A stretch of DNA of 37,516 nt from Beijerinckia sp. L45 (GTDB lineage Bacteria > Pseudomonadota > Alphaproteobacteria > Rhizobiales > Beijerinckiaceae), in assembly GCF_009765775.1 (NCBI RefSeq), contig NZ_LMUU01000193.1, forward strand, positions 21,186-58,701, written 5' to 3'. The translations under genes and the position numbers were made by a program. Shown piece by piece: positions 1 through 7,955 of the stretch (position 1 is the first letter of the stretch; every line of letters starts with the position of its first letter). Under the pieces are notes generated by a model, which searched no databases, was not told the DNA's origin, and was given only the letters and a program-made list of their open reading frames with translations.

Positions 1-592
1 AAATCGGATAGTTCTGACGTTCCTCGCCGTTGAGGATTGTGCGCACGGATAAAGCTGCGGGATCGAGATCGGTGGCGATGGCCGGACCGAACGGGCCGAA
101 GCCATCGAAACCCTTGGCGCGGGTCCACTGCGCGAAGGTCGGGTCCTTGTTGAGGATGTCGATGGCGGTGATATCGTTGACGCAGGTGTAGCCGAAGATC
201 GCCGCTGCGGCTTCCTCGTCTGAAGCGTTCAGGCAGGTCTTGCCGATGACGATGCCGAGCTCACCTTCATAGACCACTTTTCCGGCGTAGGATGCGGGCT
301 TGCAGATCGTGGTGCCTGGATCCGCGAAGGACGCAGGGTTCTTGAGAAAATACAGCGGCTCCGGCGGAACCGGCGAACTAATTTTTTCAGCCAGTTTATA
401 AAAATTGTTCCAGAGCCCGATCATCTTGCTCGGTTCGGCGGGCCGCAACAACGTCACCGAGGAAAGCGGCAGTTTCTGCGATGTTGCTTCGGGCGCCGAG
501 AACATCGAGCCGCGATGCACGGTAATCGTCGCGCTCTCGAGAGTTCCGAAACCCGTCTCGCCTTCATGCTCAAACCGAATCCAAAGCGTCAT
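1..592 (-). CDS. Fumarylacetoacetate hydrolase (FAH) family protein, 3' end cut by window
   Basis: The first 197 codons of a minus-strand gene are visible, starting at an ATG (592-590) preceded by an AAGGGGAT ribosome binding site. The protein has a short N-terminal domain followed by the FAH-family core. That core shows the acidic metal-binding segment around VVYEGELGIVIGK, then VNDITAID, then a QWTRAKGFDGFGPFGP block that is characteristic of the family (COG0179). Members hydrolyse or isomerise 2,4-diketo or hydroxymuconate-type acids using a divalent metal in the cytoplasm. The particular substrate cannot be read from the sequence. It is transcribed away from the frc operon, from which a roughly 300-bp region separates it. 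The C-terminal part lies outside the window. Confidence 0.87.
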   Translation of the reverse strand, partial: MTLWIRFEHEGETGFGTLESATITVHRGSMFSAPEATSQKLPLSSVTLLRPAEPSKMIGLWNNFYKLAEKISSPVPPEPLYFLKNPASFADPGTTICKPASYAGKVVYEGELGIVIGKTCLNASDEEAAAAIFGYTCVNDITAIDILNKDPTFAQWTRAKGFDGFGPFGPAIATDLDPAALSVRTILNGEERQNYPI

Positions 593-890
593 CTCATCCC
601 CTTGCGCTGCTCTTATCGGCATTGCTTGCCGTATCGTCGTTAAGTCTACCCGCCGGGAGGCACAGGACAGCCTCCGGATCAATTGACTTTTTAGTGAGGT
701 ACATGGCACCAACACGCATGCCTGTCAGCTCATTTGCGTATACCTGCTGAAGCTCTCCGCTAAAAGTTGGTCCACGCGGCGGCGTCGCTTGCGGTGAAAC
801 GCGTGCGGTCGCCTTAAGCGCTGACGGCTCGGTCAAGACCGCTTCGCTGCGGGAAAAAACGATGGTCCAAGAGGACCTTGGGAGACGACG
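593..890. other. Divergent intergenic region between FAH gene and frc
   Basis: About 298 bp with no supported gene. It must hold both divergent promoters, but I could not assign convincing -35/-10 pairs. Visible structure includes an inverted repeat GGAGGC (656-661) with GCCTCC (670-675), and a hairpin GGTCC-AAGA-GGACC at 864-877 just upstream of the frc ribosome binding site (GGGAG, about 880-884). The hairpin sits in what would be the frc leader, so an effect on translation is possible but unproven. Confidence 0.5.
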
Positions 891-2168
891 ATGAGTAAGG
901 CGCTGGACGGGGTCCGCATTCTCGATTTCACGCATGTGCAGTCGGGTCCGACCTGCACGCAGCTGCTCGGGTGGTTCGGCGCCGACGTCATCAAAGTCGA
1001 GCGCCCCGGCGTCGGCGATATCACGCGCGGCCAGCTGCGCGACATCCCGAAGGTCGACAGCCTCTATTTCACGATGCTGAACCACAACAAGCGCTCCATC
1101 ACGCTCGACACCAAGAACCCGAAGGGCAAGGACGTGCTCGAAGGCCTGATCAAGGCCTGCGACGTCCTCGTCGAAAACTTTGGGCCCGGCGTGCTCGACC
1201 GCATGGGCTTCAGCTGGACGAAAATCCAGGCGTTGAACCCCCGTTTGATCGTCGCCTCGATCAAAGGCTTTGGCCCTGGTCCGTACGAAGACTGCAAGGT
1301 CTACGAAAACGTCGCGCAATGCGCCGGCGGCGCGGCATCGACCACGGGCTTCGAGGAAGGCCCGCCGGTCGTCACCGGCGCGCAGATCGGCGACTCCGGC
1401 TCGGGGCTGCACCTCGCGCTCGGCATCGTCACCGCCCTGTTCCAACGCACCAGCACCGGCCGCGGCCAGCGCGTCAGCGTCTCGATGCAGGACGGCGTGC
1501 TCAACCTTTGCCGGGTCAAGCTGCGCGACCAGCAGCGCATGGCGCATGGGCCGATGAAAGAATATCCGCAGTTCGGCGAGGGCAAACCCTTCGGCGAGGC
1601 CGTGCCGCGCGCCGGCAACGCGTCCGGCGGCGGCCAGCCCGGCTGGATCCTGAAGTGCAAGGGCTACGAGCACGACCACAACGCCTACATCTACTTCATC
1701 ACCCAGGCGCCGGTGTGGACGAAGATCTGCGACGTGATCGACAAGCCGGAATGGAAGACCGATCCGAACTTCGCTACGCCCGAAGCGCGCCTCGACAAGC
1801 TGACCTTCATCTTCGACACGATCGAGGGCTGGACCAAGACCAAGACCAAGTTCGAGGTCATGGCGATCTGCAATCCGCTCGACATTCCCTGCGGCCCGAT
1901 CCTGTCGATGAAGGAACTCGCCGAAGAGCCCGCGCTGCGCGCGACGGGCACCGTGGTCGAGGTCGATCATCCCGAGCGCGGCGCCTATCTCACCGTCGGC
2001 AATCCGATCAAGATGTCGGACAGCAAGACCGAGGTGACGCGTTCGCCGCTGCTCGGCGAGCACACCGACGAGATCCTGAGCGACGTTCTCAAGTACGACG
2101 CCAAGGAAATCGCCGCGATCCACGATTCCGGAGCGCTTGCACCACCGCTCCGCCAGGCTGCCGAATAG
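891..2168 (+). CDS. frc: Formyl-CoA:oxalate CoA-transferase (class III)
   Basis: 425 residues, the length of Oxalobacter formigenes Frc, and colinear with it as I recall that sequence ([20 protein letters not shown] start, [49 protein letters not shown] near the end). The enzyme moves CoA from formyl-CoA to oxalate, giving oxalyl-CoA for decarboxylation and releasing formate. D168 in [13 protein letters not shown] matches the catalytic aspartate (Asp169 in Frc). The mobile glycine loop reads SGGGQPG (residues 245-251), with Ser where I recall Gly. The start ATG follows GGGAG. An OxlT-like antiporter follows 57 bp downstream, which supports an oxalate role. The partner oxalyl-CoA decarboxylase is not in the window. 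Confidence 0.93.
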   Translation: MSKALDGVRILDFTHVQSGPTCTQLLGWFGADVIKVERPGVGDITRGQLRDIPKVDSLYFTMLNHNKRSITLDTKNPKGKDVLEGLIKACDVLVENFGPGVLDRMGFSWTKIQALNPRLIVASIKGFGPGPYEDCKVYENVAQCAGGAASTTGFEEGPPVVTGAQIGDSGSGLHLALGIVTALFQRTSTGRGQRVSVSMQDGVLNLCRVKLRDQQRMAHGPMKEYPQFGEGKPFGEAVPRAGNASGGGQPGWILKCKGYEHDHNAYIYFITQAPVWTKICDVIDKPEWKTDPNFATPEARLDKLTFIFDTIEGWTKTKTKFEVMAICNPLDIPCGPILSMKELAEEPALRATGTVVEVDHPERGAYLTVGNPIKMSDSKTEVTRSPLLGEHTDEILSDVLKYDAKEIAAIHDSGALAPPLRQAAE

Positions 2169-2184
2169 TTTTATGCCACACTGA

Positions 2185-2208
2185 ACCGCGCCGCTCAACG
2201 AGCGCGGT
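2185..2208 (+). other. Intercistronic hairpin between frc and the OxlT-like gene
   Basis: ACCGCGC (2185-2191) and GCGCGGT (2202-2208) form a 7-bp GC-rich stem with a 10-nt loop. There is no T-tract, and the next gene's GGGAGAG ribosome binding site follows directly. It could modulate mRNA stability or partial read-through; it does not look like a full terminator. Confidence 0.45.
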
Positions 2209-2225
2209 CAAAGGGAGAGCAACGC

Positions 2226-3536
2226 ATGCGCGACGCGGTCCTTCCGCCCGACGTCCAACCTGTGTCCAGCGTCCGCTGGGTGCAGCTCGTCATCGGCATC
2301 GTCTGCATGGCGATGATCGCCAACCTGCAGTACGGCTGGACCTTGTTCGTCGATCCGATCGGGGCCCGTCATGGCTGGACGCGTGAGGCGATCCAGCTCG
2401 CCTTCACAATTTTTGTGGTGACGGAGACGTGGCTGGTGCCGATCGAGGCCTGGTTCGTCGACCGTTATGGCCCGCGTGTCGTACTGGTGTTCGGCGCTGT
2501 GATGATCGCGCTCGCCTGGGTCATCAATGCGAAAGCCGGCTCCCTGGGGATGTTGTATTTCGGTGCCGTCGTCGGCGGCATCGGGGCGGGCTCGGTCTAC
2601 GGGACCTGCGTCGGCAACGCGCTGAAATGGTTTCCCGACCGCCGCGGCCTCGCCGCAGGCGCGACGGCGGCGGGCTTCGGCGCCGGCGCCGCGCTGACCG
2701 TCGTCCCGATCGCCGCGATGATCAAGGCCAGCGGGTACGAGCAGGCGTTCCTCACCTTCGGTCTCGGCCAGGGCGCCGTCGTGCTGGTGCTGTCGATGTT
2801 CCTGAGACGCCCGACGCACACGGTCAAGGCCGCGAAGAAGCGCCTTGCCATTCCGCAGACGTCAGGCGCTTTCGAGCCGAAGTTCGTCATCCGCCAGCCG
2901 GTCTTCTGGGTGATGTACGCCACCTTCGTGATGGTCGCCGCCGGCGGCCTGATGACCGCGGCGCAGATCGCCCCGATCGCCAAGGACTTCAAGATCGCCG
3001 GCGCGCCGGTCAGCCTGCTCGGCTTCGAGATGGCGGCATTGACCTTCGCGATCTCGCTCGACCGCATTCTCGACGGTTTTGGGCGCCCCTTCTTCGGTTT
3101 CGTCTCCGACAAGATCGGCCGCGAGCATACGATGTTCATCGCCTTCACCATCGCGGCGCTGATGCTGATGACGCTCGCCATGTACGGACGCGAGCCCATC
3201 GTCTTCGTGCTGGCCTCGGCGGTATTCTTCGGCGTCTTCGGCGAGATTTACAGCCTGTTTCCCGCGACCTGCGGCGACACGTTTGGCGCCAAATATGCCG
3301 CCACCAATGCCGGCATGCTGTACACCGCCAAGGGCACGGCGGCGTTGCTCGTTCCGCTCGCCAGCGTTTTGGCGGCAGCCCAGGGGTGGTATGCCGTGTT
3401 CCTGGTTGCAGTATGCCTCAACATCGGCGCTGCCTTGACGGCTCTGATCGTGCTGAAGCCAATGCGGCTTGCCTTCATCAATCGCACGCAGCCCGCCGCG
3501 GCTGCGCTGCCCGTCGGGACGACCGAACTCGCCTGA
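2226..3536 (+). CDS. MFS transporter, oxalate:formate antiporter (OxlT) type
   Basis: 436 residues with about 12 hydrophobic segments. The first follows a short cytoplasmic N-terminus (WVQLVIGIVCMAMIANLQYGWTL pattern, from residue 18), as in the OFA/OxlT branch of the major facilitator superfamily. The loop 2-3 motif VDRYGPR (residues 78-84), NALKWFPDRRGLAAG (131-145) and SDKIGR (294-299) are present. K369 in NAGMLYTAKG matches the substrate-binding Lys355 of OxlT, and R287 in GFGRPFFG is the probable counterpart of Arg272. OxlT exchanges external oxalate for internal formate across the inner membrane, so this protein likely supplies the Frc substrate. The gene lies 57 bp after frc with a good GGGAGAG ribosome binding site. 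Exact substrate is inferred from context. Confidence 0.85.
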   Translation: MRDAVLPPDVQPVSSVRWVQLVIGIVCMAMIANLQYGWTLFVDPIGARHGWTREAIQLAFTIFVVTETWLVPIEAWFVDRYGPRVVLVFGAVMIALAWVINAKAGSLGMLYFGAVVGGIGAGSVYGTCVGNALKWFPDRRGLAAGATAAGFGAGAALTVVPIAAMIKASGYEQAFLTFGLGQGAVVLVLSMFLRRPTHTVKAAKKRLAIPQTSGAFEPKFVIRQPVFWVMYATFVMVAAGGLMTAAQIAPIAKDFKIAGAPVSLLGFEMAALTFAISLDRILDGFGRPFFGFVSDKIGREHTMFIAFTIAALMLMTLAMYGREPIVFVLASAVFFGVFGEIYSLFPATCGDTFGAKYAATNAGMLYTAKGTAALLVPLASVLAAAQGWYAVFLVAVCLNIGAALTALIVLKPMRLAFINRTQPAAAALPVGTTELA

Positions 3537-3580
3537 CACTGTTTTTTCCGGCGGCTCTTCCGCCTTCCATAGGATCGGTG

Positions 3581-4600
3581 ATGAAAATCTGCATCTACGG
3601 CGCCGGCGCGATCGGCGGCTACATGGCTGTCATGCTGAAGCGCGGCGGCGCCGACGTCTCCTTGATCGCGCGCGGGGCGCACCTCGCGGCGATCCAGAAA
3701 GACGGGCTACAGCTCAAGATCGGCGCCGAGACGCTGCAGGCGAACGTCCGCGCCTCAAACGATCCGAAGGAACTGGGCCCGCAGGACTGCGTCATCATCG
3801 GTCTCAAGGCCTACCAGGCCTGGGAGATGGCGGAGGCGATGCAACCGCTGCTCGGGCCGGAGACGATGGTGGTCACCGCACAGAACGGCGTACCATGGTG
3901 GTATTTTTACGGCCTCGAAGGCGCCAACAAGAACCGCCGCCTCGCCAGCGTCGATCCCGGCGACCGGCAGTGGAATGCCATCGGCCCGGAGCGTGTCATC
4001 GGCTGCACCGTCTATCCTGCGACCGAACTCGTCGGCCCCGGCGTGATCCAGCACACCTATGGCGACCAGTTCGGCCTCGGCGAGCCGAACAACCAGAAGA
4101 CCGAACGTCTCGCGCGTCTCGTCGACGTGTTCACCACAGGCAATCTCAAGCCGCGCCTGTTCGACGATATCCGCGACGACATCTGGGTCAAACTGTGGGG
4201 CAACCTCAGCTTCAACCCGATCTCCGCGCTCACCCGCGCGACGCTCGACATCGTCGCCACCGATCCCGGCACCCGCGCTTTGTCGCGGCTGATGATGCTG
4301 GAGGCGCAGACCATCGGCGAACGCTTGGGCGTCAAATTCCGCGTCGACGTCGACCGCCGCATCAACGGCGCCGCCAAGGTCGGCGCGCACAAGACCTCGA
4401 TGCTGCAGGACCTGGAGCGCGGGCGCCCGCTGGAGATCGACGCGCTGGTCACCGCGGTGCAGGAGCTCGGCCGCGCCGTCGACGTGGCGACGCCGCATAT
4501 CGACAGCGTGCTCGGCCTCGTTCAGCAGCTCGGCCGCAGCCAAAAGCTGTATCCGACCTTTCCGGACGCGATGCCCGAGCCGATCGCCAAGGCGTCGTAG
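3581..4600 (+). CDS. Ketopantoate reductase family protein (2-dehydropantoate 2-reductase)
   Basis: 339 residues. The N-terminal Rossmann motif GAGAIGGY (7-14) binds NADPH; GLKAYQ (K76) and QNG (101-103) are typical of the family; K204 in DDIWVKLWGN is the expected catalytic lysine; and the all-alpha C-terminal domain carries RGRPLEIDAL. PanE reduces 2-dehydropantoate to pantoate for CoA synthesis. Many genomes hold several PanE-like paralogues acting on other 2-keto acids. Its place 44 bp after the OxlT-like gene, in an operon starting with a CoA-transferase, suggests either CoA supply or reduction of a C2/C3 keto acid such as glyoxylate. I therefore give the family rather than panE. Confidence 0.85.
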   Translation: MKICIYGAGAIGGYMAVMLKRGGADVSLIARGAHLAAIQKDGLQLKIGAETLQANVRASNDPKELGPQDCVIIGLKAYQAWEMAEAMQPLLGPETMVVTAQNGVPWWYFYGLEGANKNRRLASVDPGDRQWNAIGPERVIGCTVYPATELVGPGVIQHTYGDQFGLGEPNNQKTERLARLVDVFTTGNLKPRLFDDIRDDIWVKLWGNLSFNPISALTRATLDIVATDPGTRALSRLMMLEAQTIGERLGVKFRVDVDRRINGAAKVGAHKTSMLQDLERGRPLEIDALVTAVQELGRAVDVATPHIDSVLGLVQQLGRSQKLYPTFPDAMPEPIAKAS

Positions 4601-4755
4601 CATTGCCGCAACGGCACTGTCGTTTCGCAGCAACGCTGACTCCGGAACGAAGCGGGTGCCAATAATGCAACCGTGAATAGATGGATTGCACGCGATATTC
4701 CGGCTGAAGCTGGGGACGGCGCCGAGCCTGTCGCAACCGCGCCGCGTGGTGTTGC

Positions 4756-5562
4756 GTGTGGCGTTTTTGTTTCCCGCTCGTGTGGAGCGCGGCCACGGCC
4801 ACGCTCGGCATGTCTGCGCCACCGGCATCGGCCGGCGGCTTCCTGATGCCCGAGGGTCAGGGCCAGATCATTGCCGGCGGCGGCTACATCGAGGCGTCGC
4901 GCTCGTTCAACCAATTCGGCAAAAGCGTTCCGACACCAACGTACCGCAAAGCCGCGATCAGCGGTTTCGCGGAATACGGTTTGACGCCCTCGCTGACGAT
5001 CATCGCGGCGCCGACGGCAGCCCGGATGCAAGCGGGATCGTCCGGCAACGCCTATAGCGGATCCGATGAAAGTGCATTCGGCGCCCGCTTGAAGCTCTGG
5101 GGCACGGCGACGCGAACGCTCGCGTTCCAGGCTTTGGTGGAGCCACCCCTGGGGCGAAGCAATCCGGCGACGGAGGTTTCGCTCGGCGGTCCGCATGCGT
5201 TCGCCGCCGATCTTCGCCTTCAGTGGGGTGAAAGCCTGTCCGTGTTTGGCACGCCCGGGTTTCTGTCGCTTGAGCCCGGCGCCCGGCTTCGCGGCGGCGG
5301 CTGGCCCGACGAAGCCCGCTTCGATATCGGCTTCGGCCTCCGCCCCACGCCACGCAGCCTGATCCTCCTGCAAGGCTTTGCCAGTTCGGCCGCAAGCGCC
5401 GGACCGCTGATCCCGCGCACCGCCTATGCCAAGCTTCAGCTGAGCTACGTCTACGACCTCTCGCCCAAATGGTCGGTGCAGGTCGGCGCGCTGCGAACGC
5501 TGGCCGGCACCGACGCCGCGCGGGAAACCGGCCCCTTCGTCGGGCTCTGGTATCGCTTCTGA
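4756..5562 (+). CDS. Predicted outer-membrane beta-barrel protein (hypothetical)
   Basis: 268 residues starting at GTG, the furthest usable start I see; upstream in-frame codons give no credible extension. Residues 1-26 form a signal peptide with an Ala-X-Ala site (APPASA before GG). The mature part has alternating hydrophobic and polar residues with many Gly and aromatic residues, and ends PFVGLWYRF. A C-terminal Phe is the usual signature of BAM-inserted outer-membrane barrels. No named domain is recognised. It lies 155 bp after the ketopantoate reductase gene and may be a separate unit. A short inverted repeat ACGGAC-GCC-GTCCGT (5562-5576) overlaps the stop codon. A porin or secreted-metabolite channel role is only a guess. 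Confidence 0.65.
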   Translation: MWRFCFPLVWSAATATLGMSAPPASAGGFLMPEGQGQIIAGGGYIEASRSFNQFGKSVPTPTYRKAAISGFAEYGLTPSLTIIAAPTAARMQAGSSGNAYSGSDESAFGARLKLWGTATRTLAFQALVEPPLGRSNPATEVSLGGPHAFAADLRLQWGESLSVFGTPGFLSLEPGARLRGGGWPDEARFDIGFGLRPTPRSLILLQGFASSAASAGPLIPRTAYAKLQLSYVYDLSPKWSVQVGALRTLAGTDAARETGPFVGLWYRF

Positions 5563-5639
5563 CGGACGCCGTCCGTTCGTCCGGGCCTCCACCCGATCAA
5601 TAGTCATGTCACTCTGCTATCATGATCCTGGAGGCGTCG

Positions 5640-5658
5640 CCCCGCTCGTGCGGCGGGG
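5640..5658 (+). other. Hairpin in the mobA leader
   Basis: CCCCGC (5640-5645), loop TCGTGCG, GCGGGG (5653-5658), located 28 nt before the mobA ATG. It has no U-tract. I compared it by eye with the Moco riboswitch pattern and found no convincing match, so it is recorded only as a leader structure. Confidence 0.35.
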
Positions 5659-5686
5659 AGACCAACGGAAAGAGCGAGGTCATCCC

Positions 5687-6295
5687 ATGATCGGCATCAT
5701 TCTCGCGGGCGGCCTCGCCAGCCGCATGGGCGGCGGCGACAAGGGCCTGAGAACGGTCGGCGGCGTGCCGATCCTCGATCGCGTCATCGCGACGATGCGG
5801 CTGCAGTGCGACAAGCTCGTCATCAATGCCAACGGCGACACCGATCGCCTGGCGCATTATGGATTGCCGGTGATCTCCGACGACCTTGCCGACAACCCGG
5901 GACCGCTGGCCGGCGTGCTCGCCGGGCTCGACTGGGTCGCCAAAACCTATCCCAACAAGCCCTTCGCCGTGACCGCACCCACCGACACGCCGTTCCTGCC
6001 GAAGGATTTCGTGGCCCGCCTGCAGGATGTCCGCGTCGAGGACCGTGCGCTGATCGTCTGCGCCCGCTCCGGCGGATCGAGCCATCCGGTGGCGACGCTG
6101 TGGTCGGTGTCGCTGCGCCACGATCTGCGCAAGGCGCTGGCGGTCGAAGGCCTGCGCAAGGTCGGCGCCTTCCTCGATCGCCACCCCGTCGCCTATGCGG
6201 ACTGGCCGGTGCATCCCTACGACCCGTTCTTCAACGCCAACGCGCCGGATGATCTGGTGGCGGCGGAGGCAATCGCGGGCCAAGGGCACCGCTAG
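5687..6295 (+). CDS. mobA: Molybdenum cofactor guanylyltransferase
   Basis: 202 residues. The N-terminus has the nucleotidyltransferase signature LAGGLASRMGGGDKGL (residues 6-21), where MobA binds GTP; NPGPLAGVLAGLDW and TAPTDTPFLP (acidic metal-binding segment) follow in the family order, and FFNANAPDDL lies near the end as in MobA. The enzyme attaches GMP to molybdopterin, giving the MGD cofactor of DMSO-reductase-family enzymes such as formate dehydrogenases. I chose the ATG at 5687 over an upstream in-frame start at 5606 because the protein then begins MIGIILAGG and a GAGG site precedes it. The stop codon overlaps the convergent tusA-like stop (shared CTAG at 6292-6295). Confidence 0.92.
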   Translation: MIGIILAGGLASRMGGGDKGLRTVGGVPILDRVIATMRLQCDKLVINANGDTDRLAHYGLPVISDDLADNPGPLAGVLAGLDWVAKTYPNKPFAVTAPTDTPFLPKDFVARLQDVRVEDRALIVCARSGGSSHPVATLWSVSLRHDLRKALAVEGLRKVGAFLDRHPVAYADWPVHPYDPFFNANAPDDLVAAEAIAGQGHR

Positions 6296-6552
6296 GGCTC
6301 GGGATCGCCTTTTCGTATCACGAAGCGCAGCATGTCCGCCTCGACGCCCTGCGCCTCCAACACATCGCCGCTCTCGCGCAGGCAATGCGGGATGTCGATC
6401 GCGGCGAGCGGGTCGGTGCACAGCACTTCCAGCCGCGCGCCGGGCGCCATGCCGCGTAGGGCCTTGCGCGTGCGCAGCACCGGCATCGGGCATTTGAGGC
6501 CGCGCAGGTCGAGCGTCGGAATCGGGCTTTCCGGCGGGGGTGCGAAGGCCAT
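6292..6552 (-). CDS. TusA-family sulfurtransferase / sulfur carrier
   Basis: 86 residues. The motif LDLRGLKCPMPVLRTRKAL carries the family's reactive cysteine (C21) in the CPxP element, followed by a small alpha/beta fold with VLCTDPLAAIDIPHCL. TusA-like proteins carry persulfide sulfur to tRNA thiolation or, in other cases, to molybdenum cofactor maturation. Here the gene is wedged between mobA (convergent, 4-bp overlap) and a divergent methyltransferase-mobB pair, which favours a role in molybdoenzyme sulfur transfer. That role is inferred from position only. The ATG at 6552 gives a normal-length protein. Confidence 0.87.
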   Translation of the reverse strand: MAFAPPPESPIPTLDLRGLKCPMPVLRTRKALRGMAPGARLEVLCTDPLAAIDIPHCLRESGDVLEAQGVEADMLRFVIRKGDPEP

Positions 6553-6624
6553 GCACAGGCTGCTATAGACCCGGGATCGCAAGAGCAAGACTCCGGCGCG
6601 CGACGTCCGGAGCGAGGGATATCG

Positions 6625-7398
6625 ATGACCCGATCGCACGAGAGTCTCGTGGCCGCGCAGTTCGGCGCCCACGCGCAGGCCTATGTCGAAAGCAAAGACC
6701 ATGCGCAAGGCGCCGACCTCGAGCGGCTGGCGGCTCTCGTCGCGGCGCGGCCGCCCGGCCGCGTGCTGGACCTCGGCTGCGGCGGCGGCCATGTCAGCTT
6801 CACGCTCGCGCCACACGCCCGCGAGATTGTGGCCTATGATCTGTCGCCGGACATGCTTGCCGCCGTGGCCGGCGTCGCCGCCGACCGCGGGCTGCGCAAC
6901 ATCGTCACCGAATGCGGTGCGGCTGAGGCCCTGCCCTTTCCCGACGAAAGCTTCGATGTCGTGGCGAGCCGCTACAGCGCCCATCATTGGCGTGATCTCG
7001 CGGCCGGCCTCGCCGGCATCCGACGGGTGTTGAAGCCGGATGGTATGGCGATCATCATGGATGTCGTGTCGCCCGGCGAGGCGCTGCGCGATACGTTCCT
7101 GCAGAGCGTCGAGCTGCTGCGCGATCCGACCCACGTCCGCGACTATGCGCCGGACGAGTGGATCCGCGCCCTGCGCGCAGCGGGCCTGCATCCGATGGCG
7201 CCCGTACCGGCAAGGCTTCGCCTGCATTTTGCCACCTGGATCGCCCGCAGCGGGACCCCCGACGTCCAGGTCCAGGCGATCCTTGCTCTGCAGGGGCACA
7301 TGCCGAAACCGGTCACCGACCATTTCGCGTTCGAGCCGGATGGCACCATGACCGTCGACACGATGATGATCGAGGCCACGCGCGAGGCCGTCGCATGA
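6625..7398 (+). CDS. Class I SAM-dependent methyltransferase (UbiE/Methyltransf_11 type)
   Basis: 257 residues. Motif I VLDLGCGGG (47-55) binds S-adenosylmethionine; an acidic residue follows at the end of beta-2 (IVAYDLSPDML); then come GAAEALPFPDESFDVV and RVLKPDGMAIIMDV, the standard order for the UbiE-like subfamily. The substrate is not evident. The stop codon TGA lies inside ATGA with the mobB start, so the two are translationally coupled. The function may therefore be tied to molybdenum cofactor or to the metabolite handled by this region, but nothing in the sequence proves it. Confidence 0.84.
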   Translation: MTRSHESLVAAQFGAHAQAYVESKDHAQGADLERLAALVAARPPGRVLDLGCGGGHVSFTLAPHAREIVAYDLSPDMLAAVAGVAADRGLRNIVTECGAAEALPFPDESFDVVASRYSAHHWRDLAAGLAGIRRVLKPDGMAIIMDVVSPGEALRDTFLQSVELLRDPTHVRDYAPDEWIRALRAAGLHPMAPVPARLRLHFATWIARSGTPDVQVQAILALQGHMPKPVTDHFAFEPDGTMTVDTMMIEATREAVA

Positions 7399-7946
7399 AG
7401 GTCATCGGGCTCTCCGGCTGGAGCGGTGCCGGCAAGACGACGCTGATCGTCAAGCTGATTCCGGTGCTGAAGGCACGCGGCCTGAGCGTCTCGACGATCA
7501 AGCATGCGCATCACAACTTCGACGTGGACAAGCCGGGCAAGGACAGTTTCGAGCACCGCCAATCCGGCGCCCAGGAGGTGCTGATTTCCTCGGCCAATCG
7601 CTGGGCCTTGATGCACGAGTTGCGCGGCGATCCCGAGCCCGACCTCGACGGCCTGCTTCAGCATCTGTCCCTGGTCGATCTCGTGCTTGTCGAGGGCTTC
7701 AAGCACGACCGGCACGCGAAAATCGAGATTCATCGTGTCGGCAACGGCAAACCGTTCCTGTTTCCCGACGATCCGAGCATCGCCGCCTTGGTGAGCGACG
7801 CGCCGCCGCCCTTCATCACGCTGCCGACAGCGTACCTCGATGATGTGGCGAGCGTCGCGGATCTGATCGTGGCTCAGGCTCTCCCGGTCGCCGAGACGCG
7901 GGACCGGCTAGCGCACGGCATCGAAGCGCAACGTTCGAAGGTTTGA
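7395..7946 (+). CDS. mobB: Molybdopterin-guanine dinucleotide biosynthesis protein B
   Basis: 183 residues. The P-loop GWSGAGKTT (8-16) is followed by STIKHAHHNFDVDKPGKDS (including the HxxHxxxxD-like segment usual in MobB), SGAQEVLISSANRWAL, and LVDLVLVEGFKHDRHAKIEI (DxxxVEGFK signature). MobB is a GTP-binding adaptor that assists MobA in guanylating molybdopterin. It overlaps the methyltransferase stop by 4 nt (ATGA). A C-terminal stretch of about 15 residues beyond the usual domain looks unstructured. The convergent LysR gene ends 10 bp downstream. Confidence 0.92.
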   Translation: MKVIGLSGWSGAGKTTLIVKLIPVLKARGLSVSTIKHAHHNFDVDKPGKDSFEHRQSGAQEVLISSANRWALMHELRGDPEPDLDGLLQHLSLVDLVLVEGFKHDRHAKIEIHRVGNGKPFLFPDDPSIAALVSDAPPPFITLPTAYLDDVASVADLIVAQALPVAETRDRLAHGIEAQRSKV

Positions 7947-7955
7947 AGCCTACCT

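Noticed and set aside
405-686. 93-codon plus-strand frame opposite the FAH-family start
   Set aside because: It is antisense to a protein with clear FAH motifs and lacks any family signal.
594-2198. Long open frame on the minus strand opposite frc
   Set aside because: Arginine/alanine-rich composition with no domain; it arises from the high third-position GC of frc, whose family match is clear.
2429-3580. In-frame upstream extension of the ketopantoate reductase
   Set aside because: The extension is Arg-rich shadow of the OxlT-like gene; the real start at 3581 gives the Rossmann motif at residue 7.
5580-5686. Moco riboswitch in front of mobA
   Set aside because: A hairpin exists but the conserved pattern of the Moco element is not visible; a covariance-model search would decide.
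5609-6556. Minus-strand frame opposite mobA running into the tusA region
   Set aside because: It is a different frame from the TusA-like gene and has no recognisable domain; mobA is well supported.
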